DNA from: Takakia lepidozioides
Taxonomy: Eukaryota; Streptophyta; Takakiopsida; Takakiales; Takakiaceae
Direction: 5' to 3'
NCBI GenBank assembly: GCA_030704615.1
Contig: CM060732.1
Location: 39,229,053-39,293,052 of the forward strand
Length of the DNA stretch: 64,000 bases
The notes beneath the pieces are model-generated. The model made no database searches. It was not told the origin of the DNA and saw only the letters and a program-made list of their open reading frames with translations. Below are positions 35,001 through 46,664 of the stretch, piece after piece. Position numbers and translations under genes: made by a program. Numbering within the stretch: position 1 is the first letter of the stretch; each line of letters starts with the position of its first letter.

Positions 35001-36194
35001 CTACAACTTCTCCTCCATAGGAAAATTAGGCAACATGCCCATAAACCTTTCTTTGAGAGACAGTATAACAGATTTCAGAAGTGTGGCGTCATCCTTGAGA
35101 AACTTGTCGAACACCTTTTGACAGTAGCGCTGCCTGGCTTCCACCTCCTCAACCGGCAGAGAGCGTAGAGTGTGCAGGATTCGGTGAACCTGATCGGTGG
35201 GAAACTGCAGTAGGCAGCGCTGCCAGTGGATGAGGGTGTTGAAAGGCTTCACGTAGTTATCCGCTATGAGAACAGGTATAGCACCCGCACTGAGAACCTC
35301 GAGTAGGCGATAGGAGGCCGGGGAGCGTCCTGCAGGAGCAAACCCAAAAGTGGAGTTGAGAAGGTCAACAAAATCGTAGTTTTCATAGATCGCCTGATCT
35401 TTCTCGCAGCCTACTCCCCGCCATGGCTGCCATCTCAGAAGCTTGTCGTTCGTCTCGTGTTGGCATGTGGTTGCCACAATAACATCCTCTCCGTTGTGCA
35501 TCTGAATGAAGGCACTACTGCTTCGGAACTCTCCTTCACGAGATAAGTAACGCGTGCCCTTGAAAGTTGCGAAGTACTTTCTCTCAAATGGCTTTAGGCT
35601 GCGAAGTTGAGGGAACAAATGCTTCTGGAGGCGGGGCAAGGGAATGGCAATGTCAAACCCAGGGCGGTAAGTTGTCTCATGAAGCTCAGTGCTTAGAATG
35701 GATGCCATTCCAATGGATCCGGGTGGCGGATTATTATCAGCCCACCTATCTGCAAAGGTGACGAAGACGTGATTGATCCCCTCATTCCAGTAAGGAAGAG
35801 TACGTGGATGCCGCCTGCCCCAGAAAGCATGCTCGGAAACAACTGAGTTAGAAAACACGAAGAACAGGCAAGCTTTCTCAGGGTCGGTGGTGTGCCAGGG
35901 AGAGGAAGCCAGAGCTTCAAAGTAGGTTGAATGCGATTGGGGATCATGGGCATTGTAAGTGTATACCAACATCTCTTGGGCATTGTCACAACGGGTGAAG
36001 TTGAAGCAAGCGTCCATCGAGCACAAAGGGAAAGTGGCCGGATAGTGCCACATCTTGTTGGCATGCCAAGGAGTTGTGGGCTGAAAGATGTCCTTCAGCA
36101 CAACCCATGTTAGCAGAACTGTACTGATTACCACAATAAGTCGTAGCATTCCGGGCCGTCGCTCAGCCATGGGACTTGTGGCCGTGCCCAGCAT
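35001..36194 (-). CDS. exostosin-family glycosyltransferase (GT47, EXT-like)
   Basis: An intact single-exon frame of 397 aa. It begins at the ATG at 36194; the upstream in-frame codon at 36227 is TTG. Residues about 16-33 (MLRLIVVISTVLLTWVVL) are a signal anchor, so this is probably a type II Golgi membrane protein. The rest is an exostosin domain: CFNFTRC, DPEKACLFFVF, WNEGINHVFVTF, YRPGFDIAIPLP, KYFATFKGTRYL, MHNGEDVIVATTC and the sugar-nucleotide-side region FGFAPAGRSPASYRLLEVLSAGAIPVLI. Plant GT47 proteins build xyloglucan, xylan, pectin and glycoprotein sugars; the closer likeness to animal EXT-type sequence does not settle the substrate. An acceptor-like TTACAG just upstream (about 36212) hints at a 5' UTR intron. 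Confidence 0.88.
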   Translation of the reverse strand: MLGTATSPMAERRPGMLRLIVVISTVLLTWVVLKDIFQPTTPWHANKMWHYPATFPLCSMDACFNFTRCDNAQEMLVYTYNAHDPQSHSTYFEALASSPWHTTDPEKACLFFVFSNSVVSEHAFWGRRHPRTLPYWNEGINHVFVTFADRWADNNPPPGSIGMASILSTELHETTYRPGFDIAIPLPRLQKHLFPQLRSLKPFERKYFATFKGTRYLSREGEFRSSSAFIQMHNGEDVIVATTCQHETNDKLLRWQPWRGVGCEKDQAIYENYDFVDLLNSTFGFAPAGRSPASYRLLEVLSAGAIPVLIADNYVKPFNTLIHWQRCLLQFPTDQVHRILHTLRSLPVEEVEARQRYCQKVFDKFLKDDATLLKSVILSLKERFMGMLPNFPMEEKL

Positions 36195-38890
36195 TTTAAC
36201 GGCTATAAAACGAGACCTGTAACACAAAACTCTTTGTGCACTCAGCTGAGAGTTCTACTCACAATCTTCGTGACTCTTATGGAACCGATAGAAGAACGCT
36301 AGTTCTGTGCAACCTACGCACACCAAGGGAAAAGCCTCAGTGTGCTAGAAGGTGTGTGAAAGCAGGAAAGACGAGACCTGATCGAAGAGAGAGCAGTACA
36401 CAGCTAAGGGAGAGATTAGGCAGCAGACAGCTCCTAGAGACCTCTGTTCCTCTGCTCTTACAGATCCCGCCCACTAGTACCTCGAGACCCACATCCGAAA
36501 GTGCAAATCTATGCAAGACCACCTGCCAACCTGCATTGTTTATTACCTGCATCACTCTCAATCAGCAACGCGGAGACAGCCTCGCGTCTGATCAACGCAG
36601 GAGCTGGGTCTCTTGATCTACCCCCTCTCCACTTCGGATACTAATAACCGAAGAGCACGCGGCAAATCACGCGTTTCACTCGAAGACAATCCGTTACCAC
36701 CTCCACCACCTCCTCCTCCAATGTCCTCACCGGCTGAAGCCCATTAGATCGGAGTCAACAGTAGCACATATACGAGCACAGTGACATATCCAACAGCCCA
36801 AGCTCCTAAAGTTGGAGATGACTGCGTCAGGTCTCCACACGTACAAACTAGAGGAGCCTGCACAGCAGTTTCCACATGGAGGCTCTCAGTCTGCAAGCGC
36901 CTCAAGACTCTGAGTCTGGGGGATGTGGCAGCCAGCTACCCCCTCCTCCGGGCCCCTTCTCCCTCAAATACTTGCTGCTCCCTGCGACATGCAGCGGTGC
37001 AAGGTGGACCCTCACTGATCCAAACTGCTTTTGGAATGTTGTCTCTTCATATCCTTCTTTTTTTTTGCTTTTGTTCTTTAAGCCAATTATGTAAAAAGAC
37101 ATAGAAAAATGAAAAATAAAAGAACAAACAGACTAGAAATGGTGAAAAGTAACAAGTAATACCTCGGTTACGAAGCAGTGGCTTCCTTTATCAGCCTCTA
37201 TGGCACTCTACCTACTGAGGTTATTTTTTCCTCAATTGTTCTGCTGGGACAGCTTGTCCCCCTCCTTTTTATAGAATTTCAAGGGTGTCCACTCCCTTTT
37301 CTTAAAAAAGAAGAAAAAGAAAAAATCCCAAGGGTTTTTCATTGTCACAGGGCACCAACAGACGTGGACGTTGCAGGCTAGAGGTCCATGTCACCAAGCG
37401 GCAATGAAGTGGCTACCACACTATAGCATAAGCCCAGCGGCCAGAAACTTGGTAAGGGAGACCATCACACTACGGGGTGGAAGAGGACAGCTTCGCGATG
37501 GCGGGAGAATCGCATCGGGGCAAAGTGTTTTCCTAAAATTGTGGATTTCCAGGGAACACTGCCTGAAAATCCGTATTTCACAGTACTGTGACATGTAGGC
37601 GCCAGGTCGGAGCCTCTCAGCCTCAGCCCGCAGCAGCCGCTAGTGTGGTAGGCATAGTGACACACTGCCGTCCCTTAAACCAATAGGAGGGCCCGAAATT
37701 GAGTGCTGTTGGCCCTCTTGCCGCTAGTGTGGTACGGCCCTCAGTTGGATAGTGTATACTGAGTGCCACCCAGATGATTCTGGGGTCAAATCCTGCTACC
37801 TAGGTAAGTGTGTGTTCAAATCTTCTCCCCCTTCCTGGGGTGGTGTCCGATGCTTTGCACTCAGTGCCCTTATAAGGTAAGGCAAGATTACTTTGTAAGA
37901 GGTGCCTTATTATGGTCTTGTATGTTGAAGCATTTACATTTCTTGAATGCGATTCTACTGTGAGATATTGAGACGTGGAAGGGAAATCAGGCAGCTTTAG
38001 CCGAGGTGAAATCAAATCTTCTCCATGATAATTGTATATGACGTTGAGGTGAAGTTTACCTGGAATTCTGTTGCCATAGTTGCCACAAAGCCAAAAACTG
38101 TCAACTTTTCAACAGTGTAGCGTGTGAACTCTGTTCTGTGCTAGTTCCTTCACATAGATGCCATCTAGAGCCAGTGAAATGTACTCTGGACCTGCTGTTC
38201 CCTATTTTCATTTCCAGTAGTTCTGCAGGTCAGTTATTTGTTGGCCTTTCAACCAGTTCTTTTGCAGAAACCATGAGGAGCATGCAATTTGCAAACCTGG
38301 ATGTGCATATGCTGCAAACAGTTACCACCCTCTTTCAGTTTGCGAGTCAATGCTAAGTAGTTGTGACTTACCTATTTGCACCGCTTCGTACCAAGTACTA
38401 TATCAACAATTTTATATACAAGTCTGTGGAGGCCAAATTGTTTGTGGACACATCAATGTTTATGATAGAAGTGTGCCCTATGAATGACCTCTCTCTCGTC
38501 TTCTAATTTCTGAGCTTGCTAAGCTTTCATGCAGGTGCTGCGTTTCAAAGGTTTCTAACCCAGGTCATAGGGAATGACCTAAGCCGATGGGAGGAGTACT
38601 GCCAGTCTGCTTCAACATTCCCAATGGCCTTGACGTGCTGCCAAAAATGGTGGATTTCTAATCACACCTACGAGATGTTTTTAGAAATCACTTTGCTGCA
38701 CAAGATTGTTTATTCTTATCCAGTTCAAAGTTTAGAGCGTAGCTCTATGAAGTACTTGGCTACTTGGCATAGCTATGTTGTACCCATTGTCTAATCAAGA
38801 AGGGAAAGGAGAAACTCTGACAGGAAAATGCAGGTGTATGCTATTGTAGTGAGACTTGAAAAGGTTATGCATCTTTACTGATATTTCATG
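36195..38890. other. upstream of the exostosin gene; no firm gene
   Basis: Only short open frames. A fragment at about 38272-38320 (ETMRSMQFAN after an acceptor-like TTTTGCAG) recalls the end of a kinesin motor domain (ETxxxLxFA), but too little is present to claim it. Confidence 0.25.
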
Positions 38891-38897
38891 TGTGTAG

Positions 38898-38981
38898 TAT
38901 GAAGCAAGCCAGACAGTGTTTGTAGTTGAGGAGGAGAAGCTGGATGCTGAGTTGGCTGCTCTTCGCGCACGGAATGCTACT
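38898..38981 (+). pseudogene. orphan coding exon, coiled-coil-like
   Basis: Exactly 28 codons lie between a clear acceptor (TGTGTAG|TAT) and donor (ACT|GTGAGT), reading YEASQTVFVVEEEKLDAELA followed by ALRARNAT. The acidic heptad-like pattern suggests coiled coil. No matching exons were found on either side. It may belong to a captured or decayed gene, possibly with the kinesin-like scrap at 38.27 kb. Confidence 0.35.
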
Positions 38982-39054
38982 GTGAGTCTGCAGTCGTTTT
39001 ACGAGGAAGTCTAGACCATATAACATAAACAATTTTTGTGATGGAAAGCTATAG

Positions 39055-40000
39055 GTGTTTGGATCGATGATGCTGAGGATAGGATTGAAGGACTTGATTC
39101 ATGTACATCATCAAGAAACAAATCTCAGCATTATGGAAGTGACAGAGGGTTGATAGGCCCTTGAGATCATCCTGAAGGTCCTCGCCCATGTCACAGACTG
39201 GAAACAAGTTCAGGGAAGTTTGATGGCTAACTTCATTTTCATCGGACAGTCTTTGAAAGAATGTACCCATAAGACATTGTTTGCCGTAGCCTTGTGGTCA
39301 TTGACCCCGCGCCCATTTTGAGCGGAACATAAAGGGACAGAAACTACCTTCGTCAGGGGCTGACGCCGGTAGTATGACTTACCTTGGAATAGACAGTTGA
39401 TCCGAGATTTCCAGGTATCCTCCAGAAATCCCTTCACACAAGCATCAATCTGCTGTGTGTGATTTGCACAAGAGCTAGAGCCCAAAATGGCCTGGACTTT
39501 TGGCTCAGCCTCAAGATTTTCAAAGTTGGTAAACAGAGGTACAGCACAATTCCCTTGATGGAATTGAAGAGGGGGTCTCTTTATGAGAGTACCCAGGACA
39601 GTGAATCAGGAAATGGATATTGTCTTCAGGTTGCCCACACAACGGGCATTTACAATCCCCCTTTCCTTTCTGCGTCAGTTTGCTGTTCAAAGGTAGACTA
39701 CCCGCCCTGAGTTTGAATTTCAGTCTAGTGCCGAGAGTGGGTAAACCCTTGAGGTCATCCATGATGGCCTCACCCATGTCACAGACTCGAAACAGGTTCA
39801 GGAAAGTTTTCTGCCTAACTTCATTTTCATCAGACAATTTTCCTGGCGACAGACATGGCTTTGGAAACTTCAGCTTCTAAGTCAAATTTATCCAGCAGTC
39901 ATGGCTTCTCGATTAAGATTCAGATCCTTGAAAATCTCTTCTACCCTCTTCCGCCAGACTATAGACACCTGGTACAGTTATGCATCCCTTAGTCTCCCCT
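39055..40000 (-). pseudogene. LINE (non-LTR retrotransposon) 3' fragments
   Basis: The minus-strand frame at 39520-39837 ends in CKCPLCGQPEDNIHFLIHCP, the C-x2-C-x8-H-x4-C zinc finger that follows reverse transcriptase in plant LINEs. It is preceded by LSDENEVRQKTFLNLFRVCD. A second partial copy of the latter segment lies at 39110-39270. A piece reading QIDACVKGFLEDTWKSRI is at about 39385-39450. The RT domain proper is not present. Confidence 0.6.
39265..39385 (-). repeat. dispersed repeat, inverted relative to 40.58-40.79 kb
   Basis: Contains the complement of AATGGCCACAAGGCTATGGC and GTCAGCCC, phrases that occur in forward orientation at about 40655-40755. It interrupts the LINE debris. 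Confidence 0.5.
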
Positions 40001-40544
40001 GTGCTTCATGCGTTTCCAACACGTTCTTCAGATGGGCATCTGTACAGTTCCAACAACTGTGCTTTGAATGAATTGCAAGTACCTACCTATCCATGGGAGC
40101 TTCAAACCACACACTCTTCTGAGGCAGGCTTCCCTGTCCATTGAATAAGGATGTTATAGTAGCAGGGCCACAAAATGCATTGTCAGCACGAGTCTAGTCT
40201 CAGTTTAGACACTCGTTAAATCTCAACAGGCCCAGTATAGCCCAAGCCCTACATGTACAGCTCAAGGCAAGGCAGGATCGCGAATGGCCAGTCGCCCTAC
40301 AGACTAATGTTGGCCTCCTTCTGCTACGTTAGCTCGGTTTTAAACACAAGCAATATTGTAGGGTTTGAAGTTTGAACGTTCAAACCACTAATCCAACTAC
40401 TGAAATACAAGTAGTCTAACAGTAGCTAGTAAAACCCAGTAGGCCAAATGAAAATCAAGACCCATTGTGAGTCCCACCATTTCCCAAAGTTCTCGTAGGC
40501 ACTTACATAAGTGATTTACTCGCACTATATGGATGTAGGTCCCA

Positions 40545-40790
40545 CTCCTGAAAGGGGGAAGTTGCCGTAAGGTGAAAGGTGAAGTGGCTCTTAGCTCTCT
40601 CTCTCTCTCTCTCTAGGCTGTCTTATGAGTACATTCTCTCTCTAGGGTCTTACTACCAATGTCAGCCCATGACAGAGGTAGGTTCTGTCCCTTTGGTTTC
40701 CGCTCAAACTGGGCGCGGGGTCAATGGCCACAAGGCTATGGCAAACAACGTCTTATGTACATTCTCTCTCTCTCTGTCTCGATGTAGGTC
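40545..40790 (+). repeat. dispersed repeat with CT microsatellites
   Basis: Starts with a MULE-end-like phrase (GAAAGGGGGAAGTTGCCGTAAGG), then a (CT)n run at about 40592-40614 and a body partnering 39265-39385. It ends in a second CT-rich run at about 40758-40776. No gene. Confidence 0.5.
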
Positions 40791-41571
40791 ATCCAGACAA
40801 AGATACTTTGGATGCAACATGTATATCAGAGGGGTAATTATTTGAACACCCTTAACCACTTTTGGGTCAGCAGGGTAGGACGTATCCACAAGAATATATT
40901 GTACCCCCTTCACATGTTATCTCTTCATTGCAGTCTGTTGGGAACTCTCTGCACTGCTGGTGTTGGATAATACTTGAATTGTGGTCCCCCCGCCATGCAC
41001 ACCTGGCAGAAAGTGGGCACAGACTGCCGAAATCAATGGCAATTTGTTTCTTTCAACTTTACTTCTTGCTCACAAAAAGTACGGCAATTATGTTTTTGAG
41101 GCAACAGAGTTCCGCATGACATGCTTTGTTTCACCAGTAATCTCCACAAGAACAAACCCCATTGTGAAAGTGGTGAAAGCGGTGGGAATCTCGTACTACA
41201 ACTTCTCGCCCAACAATCTTGGAAATGAACTTTGTGGCACTGTGGCAATCACCACACACCTGAAGGTTCATGATGATCCGGATAGGCATCCTGGCAAGCA
41301 TGCTGATGAGTCCAAAAGCAATGGCTAGCTTCTCACTGTGGTAGCACAGAGAAAGTTCCTTTTGCTCCTCCTCCCAATCATGCAAAACAAAGCGTGTGTC
41401 AGGCACATATCCAGCCTCCCTCATCAGCCCAGACATGGATTTCCTCAATTTTTGGGTGCAAGTTGTCATCCACTGTAAATATATGCATCCGTTTATCAAC
41501 CTCAATGCAACTGTGCCCTGGTTCGCTTCTAACACCTCTGTCCTCCATCATTTTTGCACCTTGGTCTTATC

Positions 41572-42141
41572 CAGTGTTGGACCGGTATATAGGTCTGGGG
41601 CGGGTATCAACTAGGGTAAGGGTAATGGTATGAAGGATCCCAGGCGGTACGTGCAAGGGCAAGACCCGGCTATACCCTAGTGGGGCAGGGTACATGGACT
41701 TCTAAAACCCTAGCGCAAACCAGACCAGTCTGGTCTGCTTCCTCGCGCTACCACTCCAATACCATGCATGCGAGGGCTGAGGGTAGGGTTTAGGGTAGTT
41801 TTCATTAGGGAGACTGATTACATGGAGCATTTTCAAGAGGGCACTTCAATGAGGATGGGAGTGGAGGCAGATTTGACGAGATTGTGGTGTTGGGAGGCAT
41901 TTTTGCATGGCTGCGCCTTTTGAATGGTTGTGAAAGTCATTGTAAAGCACTAGTGCAACTGGTACCAGACCAGGGCACATACCAGGCTGGTATGACTTTT
42001 AAAAATCTGTTTTATACCATACAAGTCGGATTTTCACTCCATACCATATACCATACCAAGTTGTCAAATTTACACATCATTTGATACCTCAACTCTACCC
42101 CAATACCTTTACCCTAGTGGTATCAAAAAACCATGATATCA
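41572..42141. mobile_element. hAT MITE inserted in the PPR-DYW copy (570 bp)
   Basis: Begins CAGTGTTGGACCGGTATA. It is flanked by a perfect 8-bp duplication GTCTTATC at 41564-41571 and 42142-42149. The subterminal words ACTAGGGTAA and GGTATNAT occur inverted at the two ends, but the right terminus has diverged from CAGTGTTG. No coding capacity. Confidence 0.85.
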
Positions 42142-42264
42142 GTCTTATCATCCCACTTGCCAGCTGCATCGTAAATGTTTGATAGCATGATATAAGCTGC
42201 AGGGTGCAGTGGATGGTACTGTAGAATGCATTTTGCTGTACTTTCCGTTAGCTCCACATCTTAT

Positions 42265-42322
42265 AGGCCCACCTCCCAAAGGGGGCAGTAGCCGCAAGGT
42301 GAAGTGGCTCTTAGTTATGCCA
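42265..42322 (+). repeat. MULE-end-like fragment in the PPR copy
   Basis: ATAGGCCCACCTCCCAAAGG then GCAGTAGCCGCAAGGTGAAG and GGCTCTTAG match the outer terminus of the 13.8-kb MULE and the repeats at 31.95 and 62.39 kb. It sits where about twenty codons of the PPR E region are missing. Confidence 0.6.
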
Positions 42323-42761
42323 AACTCCACTGCCTCATCCAATCGCCCTGCACGACCAAGAAGGTCCACCACGAAGCCAAAATGCTCCACTCTAGGTGCC
42401 ATGCCATGATTACCACTCATGGATTCAAAATAGTGATAGCCTTCATCCAATAGCCCCCGCATGGCTACATGCAAAGAGGAAAGATGTGAAGGTGAGACCA
42501 TCCGACTTCATCCCTTATTGTTGCATTTGTTCAAATAGTTGGAAGACCTCCCTACCATATGCATGTTGAGCTGACGTCATTTGTGCGCTTATGTCTGAAG
42601 TCTAGTGATCTTGGACTTTTCTTCCAAAGATGCAAACTTTAACTTGAAAATGACTGGGCTCCGCAAAGTGAATATTGGGTTGAAATGACTTGTTCATTCA
42701 AGGCAATTGCACGTTTTGAGAAGATCTAATCATCCTGCAACTGCTATATAGAATTGGACAA

Positions 42762-42945
42762 CCAGCATGTAGCCCAGTGGTAATGGGCACATACCACGTT
42801 GGATGTGGTTGTGGGTTCAAACCACGGTCTGGTGTGTCATGAAGGTGTCTACCTTTCAACTGGAAGGTAGTAGCCCTTGTGGTGAAGAGACACCATAAGT
42901 TACGCTCCCTTCAGGAGGCGTCATATATATATATATATATATATA
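42762..42945 (+). mobile_element. tRNA-derived SINE
   Basis: The head has Pol III-type promoter boxes: TAGCCCAGTGGTAA resembles box A and GTGGGTTCAAACCAC resembles box B (GGTTCRANNCC), about 45 bp apart. The body continues through GGTGTCTACC, AGAGACACCATAAGTTACG and CTTCAGGAGG to an (AT)n tail at about 42925-42945. Reverse and truncated copies occur at 62.85-63.05 kb and 12.39 kb. Confidence 0.72.
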
Positions 42946-44590
42946 TTATTTAGAATTGACAGTAGAGCCAAACAATTACCCCTCAATTCACCTAACCAGC
43001 ATACTCACCGCAGACCGGCAAAATCGAAGCAGCAGGAGAAAATATGGCAAAGCAAGGAGCCGCCATCGATAACACACATTAGCAAACCACTTAGGCAGCA
43101 GGATGTGGAGTAGATCCCGCGAAAAGACCTAACTGATCCTGAGAGTGCGCGCAGGATCCATCAACGCCTAGAGTACCCGACTTCTCTCCACCATAAAACA
43201 AGCATATACTCCTTTCCTCACAAGAAGCGAGGTTGCACAACAAAGGGGCGAGCGGAAAGAGCAAGCAACGCGCGAGAGGAGGATCAAACACACGAATCGG
43301 GCACTAAGCAGCTCTCATCCAAAGCTTGTACACCAAAATCACATATACACTAACACCCGAGTACACCGCCCTGACCTTGTGTCAGGGCGCCGTCTTTATA
43401 CAAAAGCCCTAACCGTAGTGGTCCGCCGCGTGGCGAGGCATCATAGGCCAAAGCCCACGGCGCTGTCTTGTGGCCCTAGATCTGATGAAGGGCCAGGATC
43501 GAGCCACCTGCAAAGACTAACCCTAACCTAGATATCATTGTAACGGTTTAACGGCTTCATACGCCAAAAAATATACTATGGATGTGTATTGCCGTTTTCG
43601 ATGAATCGCGTTATTTTCAGGCTAAGCAAATATGGGGCTTTACACCCTCACCAGCTGTTACATTTTTTGAGTTTAATCTTCCCATTGTTTGGAACTTGGT
43701 AGAGTATTGATCAATCCTTCCTCGTCCTCTTTACTTTATTGTTATTGGTCTGTTAAAGATGTTTCAGACATATTGGCTCAGCTTGGCTTTACACTTACAC
43801 TTGGTCGACTAGCCAAAACCTAGGTAGTTGGCATTCAGGGTGTTGAGCCTATCCGGAAAAGATAATAATAAGAGTCTGTGACAGGTAATGGTTCCAAGGT
43901 GATCAGGTGGTGCTAGTCTTTAGACATGGTTTGTGAGTTGAACCATCATTATTCTGCAGGAAGATAAAGATGAAGCTGAAATCTAAGTGGAAGGAGAAGG
44001 ATAGGCACTCCACCTGACCTGGCAATTCTGTTGCTAGCTCAGTTTCCACCCACCTTTGTCACTCTCTTGTTGCGTATTAGCTCCAATACTTCCACTTAGT
44101 GTTGGATGCAATTTAGCCTTACCCATACCACTTACTCGAGCATTACCAAAAGATCAATTGCAGCCAGCTTTGTGGCCCATGAAATGGAAATTTCGACTCT
44201 CTTAAAACAAATAGCAATTGTGGAAACACTTCATGAGCGTGAATTTTACCACCAGGACCTAGGACAGCTAAACAAAATGTTTGTGCCAGACAGTACGTGT
44301 TGCTATATCAACAGATTTCAAAAACTCTCGACGTGAACCCGATATCTTTAGAGTTGCGCAGTCATCCAAGCTGAACCCTTATACAGACAAGATACACAAA
44401 CTTGCACGGTTTCCATTGGGAAATAAACCATGAATGAGACATCACACAGGGACCAAAAAGGTCTGAAGGAGAACCAAGTTGCCAACCTGAAGGACCTCAG
44501 TCCCTAGCTCAAAAGCACATGGAGTATGGAACTCCAGCACCGAGATACATCTGTAAACTGTTCATGTAATAAGAAACCTAAGCTAGAAAC
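42946..44590. other. no recognisable gene
   Basis: Mixed sequence, GC-rich around 43.0-43.5 kb. The frames on both strands are short. A plus-strand frame at 44106-44336 has no known motif. This gap separates the SINE from the eL42 3' end. Confidence 0.35.
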
Positions 44591-44596
44591 CATCTC

Positions 44597-46664
44597 TTAG
44601 AAGAGTGATGTGCCCTTGCCCTTCTTGTCTCCTCCAATCTCAAAATGCTTGCAACGCTGAACACACACTTAGGGAGGTAAGTAGAGAGAAGGAAAGTGGA
44701 CATTTGTGTAATAAATGAACAAATACAGAAAGGCATACCACTGAGAAGCCTCACAGCTCTCAGCCATCTCTCTCCAGGAAAAGAGGAAGGATGACAAAAG
44801 AGTGGAAGGACAACCTCTGCATTTCGACAAAACACCCTACCAAAACTTTCCTCAGATCCACAGATAATCACGGCATACTTCAGAGCCACGGATCAGGTGT
44901 ACCTTGATGGGGTGTTGCGTTACATGCTTGCAGGACTGGCACTGCAACCTCAACACAATCTTCTTGGTGGTTTTGGCCTGTAGACATTCCAGATGTAATA
45001 ATTTACACCCTCTGACACCAGAAGTGTGACATTCCAATGACATGGAAACGTTTTCTGGCAGGTTCCCAAGATAACAATAGAAAGCTTCCTTCCCTTCACA
45101 TGTTCAGGACTGACGATTCCTAGTGCATGGACCAGAAATCTGGTACATCACAACACAACATAATGCACAAGCTACAAAGCATCCTGAATTTGGAACTTCT
45201 CTTCAGAACAGAGTAAAATACTGTCAGAATGGAAGTGACTGACCTTCTTGTGAAAGACAGGCTTAGTCTGACCTCCATAACCAGACTGCTTCCTGTCGTA
45301 CCGCCTCTTACCTGCCACAAACATCACACAACGAAATTTTTTTGGTATCATGTCCTTAGAAGTATCAAGAAGCAAACTCTAGCTGTGGCTGGGATCCAAT
45401 TTATAACCATGACAGCCCAAGAAAGTGATTGAGGCACCTTCACATATTGTGCAACAGGTCAAACAAAACCTCTAACTGCTGTCGAGATTGCTGGATTGAG
45501 GATAAAATTATACAACTTTCTCAAGGATAATTTGGGTAGTCCCCTAGTGGCACTAGGACAGATTAAATATTGGAGATCAGTGAATTGGAAATTCTCAGTG
45601 AGTAGTTTATTGCAAATTCTGATGCTTGGTATCCTGAAGGAGAGTAAGAAAATCATCTCAGAAACCAACCAGCTGGACTCTTACTGAACATGCGGAACCC
45701 TTGTCAGAGAAGTCACATTGTAAATAGCTGCACACAAGATCTCCCATTCCAGGTAAATTATCATCTTTTAATGGTTGAGCTCATTCACTATACTCACTGA
45801 GAGTAAACATGAAGAGAAGCCATATGCTGAGCCCAACCTGACTTGAAGGGGTTCCAAGCCAAGCTACAGCCTTCTTATCACTGCTGAGACTGACAAAGTC
45901 ATCAACATAGGTCAGCACAGTCCTACTATTGCTTTTCATGGGTGCTGCATAACAGTCAGGAGATGATTGGAACGGAGCCAAGAATATATACCCTGGGCAT
46001 AGAGACTGTCCTTGCCCTTCTTGTACTGCGTAACCTTGTGAAGGGTATGCTTCTTGCAGTCCTTGCCTTTGCAGAAAGACTTCTTGGTCTTTGGAACGTT
46101 CACCTACCACATCAACATTTCACAATAAGACCATGGAAGCAGCCCGTAACCCTGATTGAAGAGGCACATCGACTGCAGTAAAGCAGGAAGAGGAAGAGAA
46201 GGGGAAAAAACCCCAAAACTGAACAAAGCCGACCACTGTCATCCCTGAAGGCTACCCCCAGTGGTAGCAGTACTTCAGTGTCTCATCTACAATAAAGATC
46301 AAGAGAAACCAGTCACCTGCCATCAAAGCAGTGGAATCCACCTTGGTATCTCATACCGACTCAAAAACAATGAACAAAAAGATCGAAAAACCCCCAAATG
46401 TGGCAAACCACACATACCGGAGGTGACACTTGCCTTTGTTCCTAAAGTCCATTCAAAACGGGAGAAACGATAACAGGACCTTCAGCAGGACAGGGATTCA
46501 AAACCCAGAACGACTGGACTCTGGGGACGCTAACGCCACTTACAAAATCCAATTCAAACTCAGGCGAGCGAGAACCAACAATCTTTACCCATTTCTTGTA
46601 CAGAGAAAGCGGTTGAGCATGAAAACGGGAAAGAAGAGGGATTAGAGCACGCTCCACGTACCAT
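44597..46664 (-). CDS. RPL36a: 60S ribosomal protein eL42 (L36a/L44)
   Basis: A cytosolic large-subunit protein at the E-site side. Five exons on the minus strand: 46664-46662 (the ATG alone), 46103-45992, 45311-45244, 44977-44903 and 44656-44597. Total 318 nt, 105 aa, the standard plant length. The sequence includes [60 protein letters not shown] and [16 protein letters not shown]. The four zinc-binding cysteines are present (CKGKDC and CQSCK regions plus RCKHF). I chose the ATG at 46664 because GCCACCATG|GTACGT gives both a good start context and a donor. The nearer ATG at 46134 would need a 28-bp intron. An intron directly after the start codon is common in plant ribosomal protein genes. 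Confidence 0.95.

Larger units (their letters stand above)
41131..42600 (-). pseudogene. PPR-DYW protein (organellar RNA editing type), disrupted
   Basis: PPR-DYW proteins bind organellar transcripts, and the DYW domain is the C-to-U deaminase. On the minus strand are PPR scraps (about 42590-42490), a repeat with GMAPRVEHFGFVVDLLGRAG (about 42440-42320), an E-motif part (about 42260-42150), and the DYW domain. The DYW domain has [29 protein letters not shown] and [16 protein letters not shown], with the stop at 41131. Three things break it: a MULE-end-like repeat replacing coding sequence at about 42265-42322, a 570-bp hAT MITE at 41572-42141, and at least two single-base frameshifts between about 41400 and 41560. 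The HxE and CxxC deaminase residues survive. Confidence 0.85.

Noticed and set aside
41775-41800. Telomere-like AGGGTTTAGGG
   Set aside because: Only about two units, inside a hAT MITE; too short to be an interstitial telomere tract.
46132-46134. ATG at 46134 as the eL42 start codon
   Set aside because: It would need a 28-bp intron to reach exon 2. The ATG at 46664 has a better start context and a consensus donor.
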